Origin: DUZB01 sp964407525
GTDB lineage: Bacteria; Desulfobacterota; DSM-4660; Desulfatiglandales; Desulfatiglandaceae
DNA length: 5,517 nt
Assembly (NCBI GenBank): GCA_964407525.1
Contig: CAYOWC010000313.1
Location: forward strand, 1-5,517
Direction of reading: 5' to 3'
A model generated the notes under the pieces. It was not told the DNA's origin. It was given only the letters and a program-made list of their open reading frames with translations, and made no database searches. The position numbers were made by a program, and so were the translations under genes. Shown here piece after piece: positions 1 to 5,517 of the stretch; within the stretch, counting starts at the first letter, position 1, and each line of letters begins with the position of its first letter.

Positions 1-1394
1 AATTCAGCGGAAAACAGGAGCAGAAGGATTGGGAAAAGCAGGGATTTGCGACCTATGTGAAAACCGGAGATGTCTACTGTCTGTTTTATGAAAAAGGGAA
101 TATGCTTTTGCGTGATAAGGGTATTCTAGCCTATATCACGTCGAACAAATGGATGCGGGCGAATTACGGCAAGAAAACACGTAAGTATTTTACAGAAAAA
201 ACCAACCCGCTGGTACTGTTAGATTTCGGCGGGCACAATGTTTTTGAAAGCGCAACCGTTGATACAAATATCCTTATATTTGAAAAGAACAAAAACCGAC
301 ACAGCACAAACGCCTGTGCAATAGGAAAGGACTATTCCGAGAATATTAGTATTTCTGATTATATGACACAACATTCGATAATACTTGATAACCTGGGCGA
401 AGAGAGCTGGATAATATCCTCAAAAGACGAATATGCCATAAAAAAGAGAATTGAAGATATCGGCGCACCGCTCAAAGATTGGGATGTGTCGATTTATTAT
501 GGAATAAAGACTGGTTTTAATGAAGCCTTTATTATTGACGGGGCTAAGAGAAATGAGCTTATTGCGGCTGATCCAAAAAATACGGAGATCATAAAACCGA
601 TTTTGAGGGGCAGGGATATTAAACGATATAAGACGGAATCTTCAGATTGGTGGTTGATAAATACACATAATGGTTATGGGACTACCCCACCCATTAACAT
701 TGATGACTATCCGACGATTAAAAAATATTTAGATCGCTATTATGTCAAATTGAAAAAAAGGCAGGATAAAGGGGGCACGCCTTACCATTTAAGAAACTGT
801 GCATATCTTCACGAATTTGAAAAAGAGAAAATTGCATGGGGCAATCTTGCGCTTCATTCTCAATTCAGTCTTATACAAAAGGGGCAATATATAAATGCTC
901 CAAGCCCTTTTATAACTTCAGGGAGTAAATATCTTTTGTCTGTTTTAAATTCTTCTTTAGGTGACCATTACATTCGTTTAAGAGGTGTAACGAGGAATGG
1001 TGGGTATTTCGAGTATAAACCCATGTTCATCGAACATGTTCCCATCCCCAAAATTCCATCCGAATCCCAAAAACCCTTTGAGATCCTCGTTGACTGTATC
1101 CTTTTTGCCAAAGAAAACAACATGGAATCAGAGGCCTCCACCCTCGAATCCGTGATCGACGGCATGGTATACGACCTCTATTTTGAAGAAGAAATGAAAA
1201 AGGCAAACTGCTTCATTACAGACAGAATCAAAGAGGTCATAAAACCTTTTAAGGATGATGATACGGATGATTTTAAAAAACTGTATATTGAAAAACTGGT
1301 TACATTCTGTAATGAAGATAAGATCGTTTATCGCGGTCTTATTTACCGCCGAACCGTAAAGGTCGTTAAAATTGTCACTGGGGCGAAAAAATGA
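1..1394 (+). CDS. C-terminal part of an Eco57I/type IIG-like adenine-specific DNA methyltransferase (5' partial)
   Basis: The reading frame is open from the first base, so the gene starts outside the window; a GTG at 57 lies inside conserved sequence and is not a real start. About 463 residues are visible. Residues below are numbered from the GTG at 57. The first ~80 match the end of the methylase fold in Eco57I-type enzymes, just after the catalytic NPPY motif, which must lie just off-window (compare TGDVYCLFYEKGN, AYITSNKWMRANYGKKTRKY, VFESATVDTNILIF). Residues ~140-330 resemble the TaqI-like C-terminal specificity domain: IIKPILRGRDIKRYK, then KYLLSVLNSSLGDHYI, closing with FIEHVPIPKIP. 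Residues ~335-445 form a helical tail with ESVIDGMVYDLYF, common at the end of these proteins. Such enzymes transfer methyl from S-adenosylmethionine to adenine N6; type IIG members also carry an N-terminal nuclease, which cannot be judged here. A BREX PglX-like protein is the main alternative. The stop overlaps the next start. Confidence 0.88.
   Translation, partial: FSGKQEQKDWEKQGFATYVKTGDVYCLFYEKGNMLLRDKGILAYITSNKWMRANYGKKTRKYFTEKTNPLVLLDFGGHNVFESATVDTNILIFEKNKNRHSTNACAIGKDYSENISISDYMTQHSIILDNLGEESWIISSKDEYAIKKRIEDIGAPLKDWDVSIYYGIKTGFNEAFIIDGAKRNELIAADPKNTEIIKPILRGRDIKRYKTESSDWWLINTHNGYGTTPPINIDDYPTIKKYLDRYYVKLKKRQDKGGTPYHLRNCAYLHEFEKEKIAWGNLALHSQFSLIQKGQYINAPSPFITSGSKYLLSVLNSSLGDHYIRLRGVTRNGGYFEYKPMFIEHVPIPKIPSESQKPFEILVDCILFAKENNMESEASTLESVIDGMVYDLYFEEEMKKANCFITDRIKEVIKPFKDDDTDDFKKLYIEKLVTFCNEDKIVYRGLIYRRTVKVVKIVTGAKK
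1380..1383 (+). promoter_or_regulatory. Weak ribosome binding site and ATGA stop-start overlap
   Basis: A GGGG run sits seven bases before the ATG at 1391, inside the last codons of the methylase gene. The ATG at 1391-1393 shares bases with the methylase stop TGA (1392-1394). A weak Shine-Dalgarno sequence plus ATGA overlap is typical of coupled translation, where ribosomes finishing the first gene start the second. It supports 1391 as the true start of the ATPase gene; the next in-frame ATG lies after the Walker A motif. Confidence 0.6.
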
Positions 1395-2776
1395 ATGATG
1401 AAAGATTACTCAGTCTGGAGGTCGCCGAACCGGCAGATAAGTATAGCTCGTCGCTCAGGATCAGCAAGATAAAACTCGTCAATTACAAATTTTTTTATGG
1501 TGAATTTGAACTGCCTGTTGATGGGGAGAACCTTCTGCTTTACGGAGAGAACGGCAGCGGTAAGTCTTCCATTTACAAGGCGCTTGAGCTGTTAACGAGA
1601 GAAAAAATCGAAAATCTGGGGCAAAGCCGCAATATCTTCAGTGAGAGCGGAGACGTTGAAGTCGAATTCGGTTTTACCAATGGCATGGAATTCACAATCA
1701 CGGAAGACACTGAAGTGCTTCCCGATTATGTTGATTTTCTAAAAGCCCTTTCTGTTTTCAGGCCCATGCTTGATTACAAGAGATTACTGAAGGTTCACTA
1801 TACGGAAAAAGCCGGGAGAAAAAGGATTAATCTCTATGGCATGTTCAGGCAGCTTTTGCGGGATTTTCCAATAGACAGTGAGATGGTTTTGTCCGATATA
1901 AAGGATCTGAACCAATATTTTACGGAATTAAAAAAAGTGGTTGACGGAAAGCTGCTGGAGAAAATTAATCACCTGGTTCAAGATTATTTCGACGCAGACA
2001 TCCGAATCGATTCCTTTGAATATCGTACTGAAATTGATGATGAAACAGGAGGCGCTGAACCCATTGTCAATATGGTCATTAATTTTAAAGACAATCAGAT
2101 TCAGGAATATCATTCCTTCCTGAATGAAGCCCGACTTTCAGCCCTTGCCGTTTCAATCTATTTCGCCTCCATCAAGAGTCTTTTCGGGGCGTTGGAAGAC
2201 GAAACATTGAAAATACTTGTCCTGGATGACCTTCTGATCAGCCTTGACATGAGCAACCGATTAAAACTGCTTAGTATCCTGAAACAAGAATTTGACGATT
2301 TTCAGATATTTTTCTTTACGCACGATAAAGAACTCTTTGAACTGTACCGCAACAAGATGTCGTGGAAAAAGTATGAACTCTATCTTGATGATTCTGAAGA
2401 TGTCCACAAACCCATCCTGAAAATCGGTAGATCGGAAACAGAACGGGCAAAGGAGTACTTTGCAAAAAAGGATTACGATTGCTGTGCGTTGTTGCTCAGA
2501 AAAGGATTTGAGAAAATCCTGAAATCCTATTTAACGCCAAAAGAACAGCTTGACAAAAACTGCAATGAACTTGATCTGGCAAGTATGGTAAATAGGGCTG
2601 CAGCAAAAAGCTCCGGAGGGCATAAAACGATATTGGAAAAGCTCAATTCTGACAGAAGGCACATTCTCAACCCATTAAGTCATAACGACAATCGCCCTGT
2701 ATATTCTGAAGAATTAAAGCAAGCAATGGTTGATCTGGAAAAATTGAAAGAACTGCTCAAGCAACAGCCGTCCTGA
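1391..2776 (+). CDS. RecF/SMC-like AAA (ABC-type) ATPase with HEPN-like C-terminal domain, defence-associated
   Basis: This 461-residue protein carries the full motif set of RecF/SMC-type ATPases. Residues 22-45 form the opening strands (RISKIKLVNYKFF). The Walker A loop is at 52-59 (GENGSGKS). A degenerate ABC signature lies at ~244-259 (LNEARLSALAVSIYFA). Walker B is at ~273-280 (LKILVLDD, with the usual final Glu replaced by Asp), the D-loop follows at ~284-290, and the H-switch is in FFFTHDKELF (His311). Only about 185 residues separate Walker A from the signature, so there is no long coiled coil. No TOPRIM domain or PrrC/RloC-type nuclease follows. Residues ~348-461 are instead an all-helical domain (AKEYFAKKDYDCCALLLRKG, later RRHILNPLSHND). 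The first part resembles HEPN-type helices, but the spacing does not give the classic Rx4-6H nuclease motif. Coupling to the methylase suggests an energy-using partner or effector in restriction or phage defence. The ATPase assignment is firm; the biological role is inferred. Confidence 0.88.
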   Translation: MNDERLLSLEVAEPADKYSSSLRISKIKLVNYKFFYGEFELPVDGENLLLYGENGSGKSSIYKALELLTREKIENLGQSRNIFSESGDVEVEFGFTNGMEFTITEDTEVLPDYVDFLKALSVFRPMLDYKRLLKVHYTEKAGRKRINLYGMFRQLLRDFPIDSEMVLSDIKDLNQYFTELKKVVDGKLLEKINHLVQDYFDADIRIDSFEYRTEIDDETGGAEPIVNMVINFKDNQIQEYHSFLNEARLSALAVSIYFASIKSLFGALEDETLKILVLDDLLISLDMSNRLKLLSILKQEFDDFQIFFFTHDKELFELYRNKMSWKKYELYLDDSEDVHKPILKIGRSETERAKEYFAKKDYDCCALLLRKGFEKILKSYLTPKEQLDKNCNELDLASMVNRAAAKSSGGHKTILEKLNSDRRHILNPLSHNDNRPVYSEELKQAMVDLEKLKELLKQQPS

Positions 2777-2825
2777 TGTTTTTGTGAAACCGGATGTGTT
2801 GTGTGTGAAATTTGCCCCATTTTGA

Positions 2826-3029
2826 ACCCCATGGAACGAGATTATAGAATTTGGCCAAACGATCAAACCATTCCCAAAAACCTCTTCGGACAGCGTCAAG
2901 TGGCAACAGATCCAAAGATTCTATGAGACAGTCAACGCTCCGAAGCACCCGATTCGCAAAAGTCTTATGCGGATTTCGATCGACAGCCCCGACCTGCTTC
3001 GTGTGATCAAGGAAGAAGGGAGAGTCTGA
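2826..3029 (+). pseudogene. Possible 3' remnant of an unidentified protein-coding gene
   Basis: This plus-strand frame reads 67 codons from just after an in-frame TGA (2823-2825) to a TGA at 3027-3029. It has a protein-like composition, for example VKWQQIQRFYETVNAPKHP and ending SPDLLRVIKEEGRV. There is no ATG, GTG or TTG start near its beginning, and the only useful ATG (2985) would leave 14 residues. The frame stays readable upstream of the TGA back through the end of the ATPase gene (around VKPDVLCVKFAPF), so the TGA may be a nonsense change in a decayed gene. I do not recognise the family. A minus-strand frame is also open across the same bases, so this could be chance. Confidence 0.3.
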
Positions 3030-3048
3030 CCTGAAAGATACCCTCTCC
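3019..3048 (+). terminator. Weak hairpin downstream of the defence operon
   Basis: GGAGAG (3019-3024) is complementary to CTCTCC (3043-3048) across an 18-base loop, followed by ATTTATG rather than a run of T. It overlaps the stop codon of the possible remnant. It is the only hairpin clearly outside both flanking genes that could end plus-strand transcripts, but the long loop and missing T-tract make intrinsic termination doubtful. Confidence 0.2.
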
Positions 3049-3054
3049 ATTTAT

Positions 3055-3066
3055 GAAATGCATTTC
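3055..3066. repeat. Perfect 12-base palindrome GAAATGCATTTC
   Basis: The twelve bases read identically on both strands and lie 17 bases outside the end of the hydrolase coding region. A palindrome of this size can bind a dimeric protein or form a small cruciform, but its site between two convergent 3' ends argues against a promoter operator. No known site was recognised. Confidence 0.4.
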
Positions 3067-3075
3067 GTTTTGAAG

Positions 3076-3090
3076 CGCCCTTTCAGGGCG
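3076..3090 (-). terminator. Short GC-rich hairpin at the stop codon of the hydrolase gene
   Basis: CGCCCT (3076-3081) pairs perfectly with AGGGCG (3085-3090) around a three-base loop. The TGA stop of the minus-strand gene (3083-3085) lies within the loop and stem. Read on the minus strand, the stem is followed by CTTCAAAACG, not a T-run, so it is at best a weak or transcript-stabilising terminator. On the plus strand it could partly block read-through from the defence operon. Confidence 0.35.
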
Positions 3091-5517
3091 ACGACAATAT
3101 CACCATAACCGTATTCAGAGTTGCAAGCCGTGTGATCTGGCAACTCAGTTTGCAGACCAGTTTGCTGGCCTTAACGTCAGAGGAATCTGAATCTTTGATG
3201 TCATTACAGGAACAGGAATAGGTTCCGTATGCAACGGCATCGGCATTCGCTTTCAGGAAAGCCAGATATTCATTGCCGCGGATATGGTCCTTCAATTCGT
3301 TGTTGTTTTTGTAAGCATGAAGCAGGTAGCGCATAAAGACACCCGGACCGGCAATGTAATTTGTCGTGGGATCCACGGCGACTTTCGGGGGCTCCGACGG
3401 GCATGGGGGTTCTTTTTTCAACTGATCACATTTACACACTTCGTCGTATTCCGGGTCTCCGGGTCGAGGGTAATCCGGATCGCCGAAACCAAAGCCGCCG
3501 GGAGAAGCAAAAGTGGGATTATCACCATCATCGGGACCCCAGCCGTCAAACTTGGTCCAGGGCCGGAGAACTTCCGGTGCCAGATTGTCACGGGTGCTGC
3601 CGCTCATGCCTTTGGTCATATGGTCCTTGACGCCGTCAATAATTCCCTTGGCTTTTTCGAGAAGCCATTGGTTATCTTCGGTTAAATCGCTGTTAAGGAT
3701 GTCAACCAGACCGCCCAAAACAATCCCCTGGTCACCTGCCCATGACAGATCCTGTTCGTACCATTTTACACCGGTGAAACAAGATGGGGTTTGTGTCGTG
3801 TCTTCGATATAGGTACCTGCCCGTTCTCTTACAAGGCCTGTTTCCGAGTTCAGGAGCGAGGGCTTTATTTTGTTCAGGGGAGTGGGGTCTTCTTTATTTA
3901 CGGGACAGAGGGACACCTCTTTGTCCTCAAGATCCATCCAGTTTTTGAACCATCCGTAAATTGCCAGGGTTTGGTCCCTTCGCGCATCCCGTATCTGCGG
4001 GTTCTGCTGGTAGTATCTTGTGTTGAGTACCAGGTAGAGTCCGTTGGTCACGGTATTCTGCAGCGGCGTGAGTATGGAACAATAATCTTCCGGTGTCCCC
4101 ACGACAATGGTGGAATCGGATGGCTTGCAGGAATCCTGCGGTCCCGGCGTCAAGGCTGCAAAGGCGGTATTCCAAACGCCTCCCGTGAAGCGCGGTTCGA
4201 AACGGTACCAATTTGCAGGAGGCGTGTGAAGGCAGGGGATGCAAGATGGCTCTTTACTGGCGATGTTCCACACCTCCGTTGCCTTGTCCATATGTTTCTC
4301 CAGACAATCAGCAGCATATTGATTGTATTCTGTTGCATCCGGCTGCCCGAGTATTTTGTAATTTCGGGCGGCGTTTAAAAATGCGATTCCCCACCAGCCG
4401 AAATCATCCCACCAATATCCTTTGCCTTTTGCCACCCCCCAAAGGGTTGGAATTTTCCCACCCAAGTCACGTCCTTTTTTGACGTCCTGTGTGATAGAGA
4501 CATAATCGATCAGTGTATCCAGCGCATTTCCCTGATACCACATGAGCTTACCTTCAGCTCCCGTGTAAGACCATGCATCAAGAAGTTTTTCATATTCTCC
4601 TTCAGCGGCCTTGCGGTAGTCGGCAGGGCCGGTGGAATCAATCAGCAGCGTTGCCGTATTCATGAACTCTGTGCTGTCTACATCACCGGACAACACTGTT
4701 GCTTCATAAGTAAAGGTATTGTCTTCTGAATCATATGAAGGGTTTTCAATGGTCAGCAGAACAAGATTCAGTTTACCCGTATCCGTGTAAGCGCTCAAAG
4801 AGGCATTGGGCGGTATGCCCTGAAAAATTTTATCCCAATAGGTTCCCATGGAGATGGTCGACATGATTTCGGAACCATCTCCGGGTGCATGCTGAAGGTG
4901 ATACAACTCACGATAGATATCGTTCATCTTCAACAGATATTTGCCTTCCTTGTTTGAGGGAACAAAGCTTACCGAAGGCGATACCTGTGCCCATGACCAG
5001 CAGGTTTGCCCTGGATTGATACAGTTCGGCAGAAGGGTCAGTTTGACATTGTCAAAGGAGAGGGGACTTACCGGTTTTTCATCCATGGTCCAGTTGTGAA
5101 GGGTGACGGCAAATGTAAGGCGGTCGTTTTCAGGATCGTACACCGGGTTTCCGAGGGTCAAATACATGCCGTCTTCAAGACTTTGCCCGCTTACCCGGCA
5201 ATCCAGGAGAGCGTTTGGATTGATGGCGCCGAACCGGCCCGGCCACACACTGTTGATAAACTCGGAGGTTGTTTTCTCTCCAATGGTGCGGTCCGGCCTA
5301 TTGGCAAACCAGGTGATGGATTCCGATACATTTTCCATGATCAGCGTGTAACCACTTGTCTCTTCCGGCGATGAGACGGATGACACCTCTGAGGCCTCGG
5401 CCGGTATCAACGAACCATTACCCGAAAGGATTATGAAATATTCTTCCTTTTCCAAAGGCTTGGAACCACTGTTGTTATCACTGCATCCTGCCATCATTAC
5501 TGCAAACACTGCAAACG
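3083..5517 (-). CDS. Outer-surface lipoprotein with two N-terminal repeats and a GH76-like (alpha-1,6-mannanase-like) domain (5' partial)
   Basis: The frame continues past the window edge, so the first codons are missing. Residues are numbered from the GTG at 5509, which lies inside the signal peptide. FAVFAVMMAGC ends a lipoprotein signal peptide; Cys9 would be lipidated, and Ser at +2 agrees with outer-membrane sorting by the E. coli rule. Residues ~54-137 and ~191-273 are diverged copies of one beta-rich module. From ~298 the motifs follow glycoside hydrolase family 76 in order: LMWYQGNALDTLIDY, WWDDFGWWGIAFLNAA (Asp368-Asp369, where the family has its catalytic Asp pair), GGVWNTA, NTVTNGLYLVLNTRYY, a tryptophan-rich helix plus ETGLV, DLSWAGDQGIVLGGLVDIL, and AGPGVFMRYLLHAY near 719-734. 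GH76 enzymes cleave alpha-1,6-mannan. The catalytic region is about 460 residues, above the usual ~350-380, because of inserts at ~415-480, 530-580 and 640-715. The many Cys residues fit an exported, disulphide-bonded protein. Family fairly likely; substrate unproven. Confidence 0.8.
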   Translation of the reverse strand, partial: FAVFAVMMAGCSDNNSGSKPLEKEEYFIILSGNGSLIPAEASEVSSVSSPEETSGYTLIMENVSESITWFANRPDRTIGEKTTSEFINSVWPGRFGAINPNALLDCRVSGQSLEDGMYLTLGNPVYDPENDRLTFAVTLHNWTMDEKPVSPLSFDNVKLTLLPNCINPGQTCWSWAQVSPSVSFVPSNKEGKYLLKMNDIYRELYHLQHAPGDGSEIMSTISMGTYWDKIFQGIPPNASLSAYTDTGKLNLVLLTIENPSYDSEDNTFTYEATVLSGDVDSTEFMNTATLLIDSTGPADYRKAAEGEYEKLLDAWSYTGAEGKLMWYQGNALDTLIDYVSITQDVKKGRDLGGKIPTLWGVAKGKGYWWDDFGWWGIAFLNAARNYKILGQPDATEYNQYAADCLEKHMDKATEVWNIASKEPSCIPCLHTPPANWYRFEPRFTGGVWNTAFAALTPGPQDSCKPSDSTIVVGTPEDYCSILTPLQNTVTNGLYLVLNTRYYQQNPQIRDARRDQTLAIYGWFKNWMDLEDKEVSLCPVNKEDPTPLNKIKPSLLNSETGLVRERAGTYIEDTTQTPSCFTGVKWYEQDLSWAGDQGIVLGGLVDILNSDLTEDNQWLLEKAKGIIDGVKDHMTKGMSGSTRDNLAPEVLRPWTKFDGWGPDDGDNPTFASPGGFGFGDPDYPRPGDPEYDEVCKCDQLKKEPPCPSEPPKVAVDPTTNYIAGPGVFMRYLLHAYKNNNELKDHIRGNEYLAFLKANADAVAYGTYSCSCNDIKDSDSSDVKASKLVCKLSCQITRLATLNTVMVILSSP
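4691..5350 (-). repeat. Two diverged tandem protein repeats within the lipoprotein
   Basis: Copy 1 spans 5099-5350 (residues 54-137) and copy 2 spans 4691-4939 (residues 191-273). Both begin Y-x-L-x-M and share an INPNALL / IPPNASLS step in the middle. Both close with a matching block: LGNPVYDPENDRLTFAVTL in copy 1 and IENPSYDSEDNTFTYEATVL in copy 2. Copy 1 also holds WFANRPDR, resembling the FxDRPxR signature of a beta-rich module seen in other secreted bacterial proteins; copy 2 has lost it (LQHAPGDG). They are probably carbohydrate-binding or spacer modules between the lipid anchor and the enzyme domain. Confidence 0.6.

Larger units (their letters stand above)
2777..3082. other. Convergent intergenic region without an intact gene
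   Basis: This 306-base gap separates the 3' ends of the plus-strand operon and the minus-strand hydrolase gene. No start codon with a ribosome binding site leads into a convincing open frame. It contains a possible coding remnant at 2826-3029, a quasi-repeat around 2808-2830, a weak hairpin at 3019-3048 and a perfect 12-base palindrome at 3055-3066; a second hairpin begins at its edge (3076-3090). No strong U-tract terminator follows the ATPase gene. No tRNA or known RNA fold was recognised. Confidence 0.6.

Noticed and set aside
1..5. AATTC at the window start as a cloning EcoRI junction
   Set aside because: The reading frame runs smoothly through it with conserved protein sequence, and a five-base match is uninformative.
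57..59. GTG as the start of the methylase gene
   Set aside because: The same frame is open to the window edge, and the upstream codons (KDWEKQGFATY) belong to the conserved Eco57I-type sequence, so translation starts far outside the window.
1391..2776. ATPase as a Gabija GajA, PARIS AriA or OLD-family nuclease
   Set aside because: These families or their partners carry a TOPRIM domain. Here the region after the H-switch is an all-helical domain without acidic TOPRIM motifs, and no TOPRIM gene follows.
2757..3050. Minus-strand open frame of 97 codons across the intergenic region
   Set aside because: It runs back into the ATPase 3' end, has no ribosome binding site or recognisable motif, and overlaps a plus-strand frame that looks more protein-like. 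It was kept only as an alternative reading of the remnant.
3284..4482. Several plus-strand open frames opposite the hydrolase gene
   Set aside because: They are antisense to a long, motif-rich coding frame, their translations have no family features, and none has a convincing start region.
5507..5509. GTG as the true start of the lipoprotein gene
   Set aside because: Starting there leaves only eight residues before the lipobox cysteine, with no charged N-region. The frame continues off-window with more hydrophobic codons, so the real start is upstream.
1..5517. CRISPR array, tRNA, rRNA or riboswitch
   Set aside because: No regularly spaced direct repeats, no cloverleaf-like segment with TTCGA-type arms, and no known RNA motif were seen.

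Overview
The window looks like a piece of a Gram-negative bacterial genome of moderate GC content. It carries the 3' end of what looks like a restriction-modification or phage-defence operon on the plus strand (1-2776). This faces a large gene for a secreted, lipid-anchored glycoside hydrolase on the minus strand (3083-5517). The lipoprotein signal peptide and the protein style would fit a Desulfobacterota-like or other environmental Gram-negative organism, but this taxonomic guess is weak because there is no rRNA or core gene to anchor it.

Region 1 (1-2776). The first gene enters from outside the window. It is the C-terminal part of an Eco57I / type IIG-like adenine DNA methyltransferase: the end of the methylase fold, a TaqI-type target-recognition domain and a helical tail. 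Its stop codon overlaps the start of the second gene as ATGA, so the two are almost certainly co-transcribed and translationally coupled. The second gene encodes a compact 461-residue RecF/SMC-type AAA (ABC-like) ATPase with every nucleotide-binding motif recognisable. It has almost no room for a long coiled coil and ends in a helical C-terminal domain resembling HEPN-like folds. The methylase would mark or recognise DNA, and the ATPase would be a partner that senses, translocates or triggers an effector. This division of labour is inferred from domain content and coupling only.

Region 2 (2777-3082). This 306-base convergent intergenic stretch has no confident intact gene. It holds a plausible coding remnant (2826-3029) without a start codon, a short AT/CCCC-rich quasi-repeat that could be an insertion-sequence end, a perfect 12-base palindrome and two modest hairpins.

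Region 3 (3083-5517, minus). This is one long gene whose first few codons are cut off by the window edge. It encodes a lipoprotein with two diverged tandem N-terminal repeats, followed by an (alpha/alpha)6-barrel-like domain. The order of motifs, including a WWDDFGWW aspartate pair, matches family GH76 (alpha-1,6-mannanase-like) enzymes. The domain is enlarged by cysteine-rich and proline/acid-rich insertions.

The strongest candidate for something under-described is the coupled methylase/ATPase pair with its HEPN-like C-terminus. The two-repeat, insertion-rich GH76-like lipoprotein comes second.
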